Shown here piece by piece: positions 60,301-64,000 of a stretch of 64,000 bases of DNA. Under the pieces are notes generated by a model, which searched no databases, was not told the origin of the DNA, and saw only the letters and a program-made list of their open reading frames with translations. The DNA is from Psilocybe azurescens. Lineage: Eukaryota; Basidiomycota; Agaricomycetes; Agaricales; Agrocybaceae. Every line of letters begins with the position of its first letter. The stretch's first letter is position 1. Where the stretch lies: positions 56,396 through 120,395 of the forward strand of contig JAJIRX010000922.1 in NCBI GenBank assembly GCA_023853785.1. Direction: 5' to 3'. The position numbers were made by a program, and so were the translations under genes.

Positions 60301-62804
60301 ACCATTTGGCCCAAACTGATCAAAAGAATGGGGAGGATCTCGGTGACTGTATGACAGACTTTCTCCGTATCCACATTCTGTTTTGGATTGAGGCTATGAA
60401 CCTACTTGGATTCAGTGGTCAGTGTAGCCTAATGCTTCAGCGCGCGTGCATGGGTGTTGAAGGTGAGAGTATTCTTATTACCTCGAAACAAATTGTTCTT
60501 AAGGCTAGTTGTCAGAACACGAACAGGGATTTGGAGCTTGCTGCCAACATGGCCGAAGCAGCCAATTTTGCTACTTACTTCACTGCCAATCCACCAGTTT
60601 TGTCTACACCACACCTATATATCTCAGCATTGGCAACCTGGTCAACCGGATCCACTATTTCAAAATGGTGGAGAGATAGTTCTCCGGCATCCCATCCTTC
60701 ACTCATAGGAAGGCTAGTGATGTCCCACTGATGGTTATAAAAATTGCCAAAAATGTCATGTCTGTTGCATTCTCCAGTGATGGCACCCGCATTGTCTCTG
60801 GCTCATGGGACAAGTCTGTGTGGGTGTGGGATGCATCAACTGGTGCTGAGCTGAAGGTGCTCAGTGGCCACACAAACAGTGTCTTGTCTGCTGCCTTCTC
60901 CAGTGATGGCACCCGCATTGTCTCTGGCTCATTGGACTAGTCTGTGCGGGTGTGGGATGCATCAACTGGTGCTGAGCTGAAGGTGCTCAATGGCCACACA
61001 GACAGTGTCTTGTCTGCTGCCTTCTCCAGTGATGGCACCCGCATTGTCTCTGGCTCATTGGACGTAGTCTGTGCGGGTGTGGGATGCATCAACTGGTGCT
61101 GAGCTGAAGGTGCTCAATGGCCACACAGACAGTGTCTTGTCTGCTGCCTTCTCCAGTGATGGCACCCGCATTGTCTCTGGCTCATTGGACTCAGTCTGTG
61201 CGGGTGTGGGATGCATCAACTGGTGCTGAGCTGAAGGTGCTCAATGGCCACACAGACAGTGTCTTGTCTGCTGCCTTCTCCAGTGATGGCACCCGCATTG
61301 TCTCTGGCTCATCAGATGAGTCTGTGCGGGTGTGGGATGCATCAACTGGTGCTGAGCTGAAGGTGCTCAATGGCCACACAGACAGTGTCAGGTCTGCTGC
61401 CTTCTCCAGTGATGGCACCCACATTGTCTCTGGCTCATCGGACAGAGTCTGTGCGGGTGTGGGATGCATCAACTGGTGCTGAGCTGAAGGTGCTCAATGG
61501 CCACACAAACAATGTCTTGTCTGCTGCATTCTCCAGTGATGGCACCCGCATTGTCTCTGGCTCATTGGACGAAGTCTGTGCGGGTGTGGGATGCATCAAC
61601 TGGTGCTGAGCTGAAGGTGCTCAATGGCCACACAGACAGTGTCTTGTCTGCTGCTTTTCTCCAGTGATGGCACCTGCATTGTCTCTGGCTCATCAGACAA
61701 GTCTGTGCGGGTGTGGGATGCATCAACTGGTGCTGAGCTGAAGGTGCTCAATGGCCACACAGACAGTGTCTTGTCTGCTGCATTCTCCAGTGATGGCACC
61801 CACATTGTCTCTGGCTCATGGGACAAGTCTGTGCGGGTGTGGGATGCATCAACTGGTGCTAAGCTTAAGGTGCTCAATGGCCACACAGACAGTGTCTCAT
61901 CTGCTGCCTTCTCCAGTGATGGCACCCGCATTGTCTCTGGCTCATGGGACAAGTCTGTGCGGGTGTGGGATGCATCAACTGGTGCTAAGCTGAAGGTGCT
62001 CAATGGCCACACAGACAGTGTCTTGTCTGCTGCCTTCTCCAGTGATGGCACCCGCATTGTCTCTGGCTCATGGGACAAGTCTGTGCGGGTGTGGGATGCA
62101 TCAACTGGTGCTGAGCTGAAGGTGCTCAATGGCCACACAAACAGTGTCAGGTCTGCTGCCTTCTCCAGTGATGGCACCTGCATTGTCTCTGGCTCATGGG
62201 ACAAGTCTGTGCGGGTGTGGGATGCATCAACTGGTGCTGAGCTGAAGGTGCTCAATGGCCACACAGACAGTGTCTTGTCTGCTGCCTTCTCCAGTGATGG
62301 CACCCGCATTGTCTCTGGCTCATCAGATGAGTCTGTGCGGGTGTGGGATGCATCAACTGGTGCTGAGCTGAAGGTGCTCAATGGCCACACAGACAGTGTC
62401 TTGTCTGCTGCCTTCTCCAGTGATGGCACCCACATTGTCTCTGGCTCATTGGACAAGTCTGTGTGGGTGTGGGATGCATCAACTGGTGCTGAGCTGAAGG
62501 TGCTCAATGGCCACACAGACAGTGTCAGGTCTGCTGCCTTCTCTGTTACCTCCCCACTGACAGCTCCTGCACCATCTTACGTGAAGAATCTGCACGGTTT
62601 TATATTGTAGATTCTGCCTACCCAGCTTGGACTACTAACTCAAAACACTGGATTCTTTCTGTACTTGGTGGATATCGGCTCATGTGGATACCAGAGATGG
62701 CTTATCCATACACCATCATCGTCATTTCCTGCGAAGGGTCTGCCCATATCAACTTCCAAAACTGTAAAATTGGCCATGATTGGGCTGACTGTTACACATT
62801 TTGA
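57350..62804 (+). CDS. NACHT-WD40 STAND protein (HET-E-like NLR), multiple frameshifts
   Basis: Fungal NACHT-WD40 proteins (the HET-E/HET-D group) control self/non-self recognition and cell death. The N-terminus is [20 protein letters not shown], followed by small exons and a helical effector-like region ([20 protein letters not shown] at 58215, [20 protein letters not shown] at 58390, [12 protein letters not shown]). NACHT: Walker [16 protein letters not shown] (59030-59075), Walker [12 protein letters not shown] (near 59355-59385) and [11 protein letters not shown] (59465). The winged-helix region runs to 60700. Then 14 WD repeats (60740-62545) and a C-terminal tail ([20 protein letters not shown], ending CYTF at 62804). 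Frameshifts lie near 58910, 59455, 60210, 60680, at several points in the WD array and near 62540. Either a decayed gene or a poorly resolved assembly. No signal peptide or membrane helix. Confidence 0.78.
60740..62545 (+). repeat. Tandem array of 14 near-identical 126-bp WD40 repeats
   Basis: The unit encodes 42 residues of the form [20 protein letters not shown] then [20 protein letters not shown]. Long stretches of each unit are identical at DNA level. Differences concentrate at a few codons: Asp/Asn after GHT, Leu/Arg/Ser after SV, Arg/His/Cys after DGT, Trp/Ser/Leu after GS, Lys/Glu after D, and Arg/Trp before VW. Frame-disrupting changes occur at the same D-x-S codon in five units (TAG; GTAG, TCAG, AGAG and GAAG instead of a triplet), plus one TTTT run near 61655. 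Confidence 0.95.
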
Positions 62805-64000
62805 CTCCTGTCAGATATATGTACAATACCTGATATTTACTCTCTGTATTACATTTGTTTTTAAAATATTCCAATTATTCTATCCTGCATGTTAAACTCA
62901 GTTCCAAATGGAGCTTGATTCTGTTAAGAGGAATCTAATATATGACAAGGAGTTGGTGGGTACAAACAGATCTTGGAGTATGGCTATTACAAGTAGAATT
63001 GAACAGGGTAGTATGTTGTTCATTCTGACAATTATCTACAGGAATCGGTGAACAACAGCATGAACAAACATCACCACACTGCAGATTGAGATGATTGCAT
63101 TTATTATAGAGAGGAAATATAAGTTTAAACTTATTGTTGGTACATTATTTTTTAATATTTTTTTTTGTAAATTTGAATAGATATTGGATTGATACATTAG
63201 ACCCCAAAAAGCTAAATGATTGGTGGTGTCGTTTTTGAGAAATTGACAATTCATCCTCTGTATAATATAATAGTTTCTGTGAGCACCTTGCAATCATGTC
63301 ATGTAACAAATATAATATAAATATAAGAGTTCTGACTCAACCAAGAAGCTTTAGTTCTTTCTATTTGTAATAAGGGTTTGGGGAGGTGGTGCTAAAAGCA
63401 AAATCTACAGGTTACACTGTAAGTGATAGGCGATATGTGCTAAATGACTTTGGAGGGATATCCAAAGTAGCCATTTCATCTTTATAGACTCATCAGTAGC
63501 TATCGTATGTAAGGAATATTACTAAATGCTCTTAAAATGGCGCGTGTTTACTAAGCTAAGCGCCTATTCTTAGCAAATCGACTATTGATTACTCATTCTT
63601 TTATTGTTATCTTTGTAATCTTTCTCGCAAATGCAGAATGTCAAGGGTCTTGCTGACTGATTACAATAGAGTTGATCAACTCATTATCGATAACATCATG
63701 GGGTGGATTAGTGATCAATTCATCTTGATTATAAATCGATGAGACCAGATTACTCAATCGGTCAATCTGACTAAAAGATTAGTCATGTCAGTGTAATAGC
63801 TTACCAATTGTGTCGAGAATAGACACTAGACTTTATAATTGTCTATTCATGCACTTATGCTACCCGGATAAATCTGGGGCCAAGGTACCGGTCAACGATC
63901 GGACTACTGGGTTATGGGATACATTTTGTTTTGTTGCCTGGGGTGGTGGGGTTTAAAATTGTTAGGGTGGGGTGGGCTGGGTTTTGGTGGGCTGGGCAAA
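62805..64000. other. Intergenic 3' flank, ending in G-rich sequence
   Basis: AT-rich sequence without a supported gene. The last 60 bp are strongly G/T-biased (ggtgggg, gggctggg words). Not telomeric TTAGGG repeat. Confidence 0.35.

Noticed and set aside
61596..62516. 306-codon antisense ORF across the WD40 array
   Set aside because: It mirrors the 126-bp periodicity of the sense repeats, and the sense strand has clear WD40 motifs.
1..64000. CRISPR arrays, rRNA genes or bacterial-style operons
   Set aside because: The sequence is eukaryotic with spliceosomal introns. The repeats present are transposon word arrays, satellites and WD40 units with no spacer structure, and no rRNA segment was recognised.
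63940..64000. G-rich terminal 60 bp as a telomere or chromosome end
   Set aside because: The words are irregular (ggtgggg, gggctggg) and not a telomeric unit. The window simply ends here.

Overview
The window looks like accessory, repeat-rich DNA from a mushroom-forming basidiomycete (Agaricomycetes, probably Agaricales). The evidence is: 45-60 bp GT-AG introns; two NACHT-type STAND (NLR-like) genes of the style these fungi expand; a paired multi-pass membrane family; a Ty1/copia element; and a MULE transposon whose transposase carries a GCM-type zinc finger. I see no complete, undamaged housekeeping gene in the 64 kb.

Layout. 1-416 is the broken end of a TIR element with an array of TGGAC words. 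It sits against a stray copy of a PCNA promoter. 3.6-14.8 kb is a gene graveyard: a GST fragment, a Sec61-alpha pseudogene, a PCNA pseudogene that keeps its MluI-box promoter, a second Sec61-alpha pseudogene and an unidentified duplicated block. 15.5-18.1 kb is an almost intact NACHT gene. 20.6-35.0 kb is a transposon nest: a 1.73-kb deletion derivative of a MULE, a 2.7-kb hAT-like TIR element, and a complete 8.7-kb MULE. Inside the MULE's transposase gene lies another 1.75-kb hAT-like element. 40.6-46.6 kb is a membrane-protein gene split by a copia element with identical LTRs. 49.5-51.4 kb is the 5' half of the splicing factor gene PRP6. 51.8-53.1 kb is a second membrane-protein paralog. 53.9-56.4 kb holds a decayed FHA-domain gene and the second copy of the unidentified block. 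57.3-62.8 kb is a NACHT-WD40 gene with 14 near-identical 126-bp WD repeats.

The most interesting unit is the MULE at 26,292-35,026. It has a perfect 9-bp target-site duplication and long degenerate inverted ends filled with TCCGTGCA/TCAGTGCA words. Its single spliced gene appears to join a GCM-like zinc finger, a DDE transposase core, a USP-like cysteine peptidase with readable Cys, His and Asp, a PHD finger and a Tudor/Agenet-like segment. That combination suggests a transposase that reads or edits chromatin.

Many otherwise good genes carry single-base frameshifts, several inside homopolymer runs. Part of the apparent pseudogenization may therefore be assembly error. The Sec61, GST, PCNA and FHA copies also carry stop codons or large deletions and are convincingly dead.
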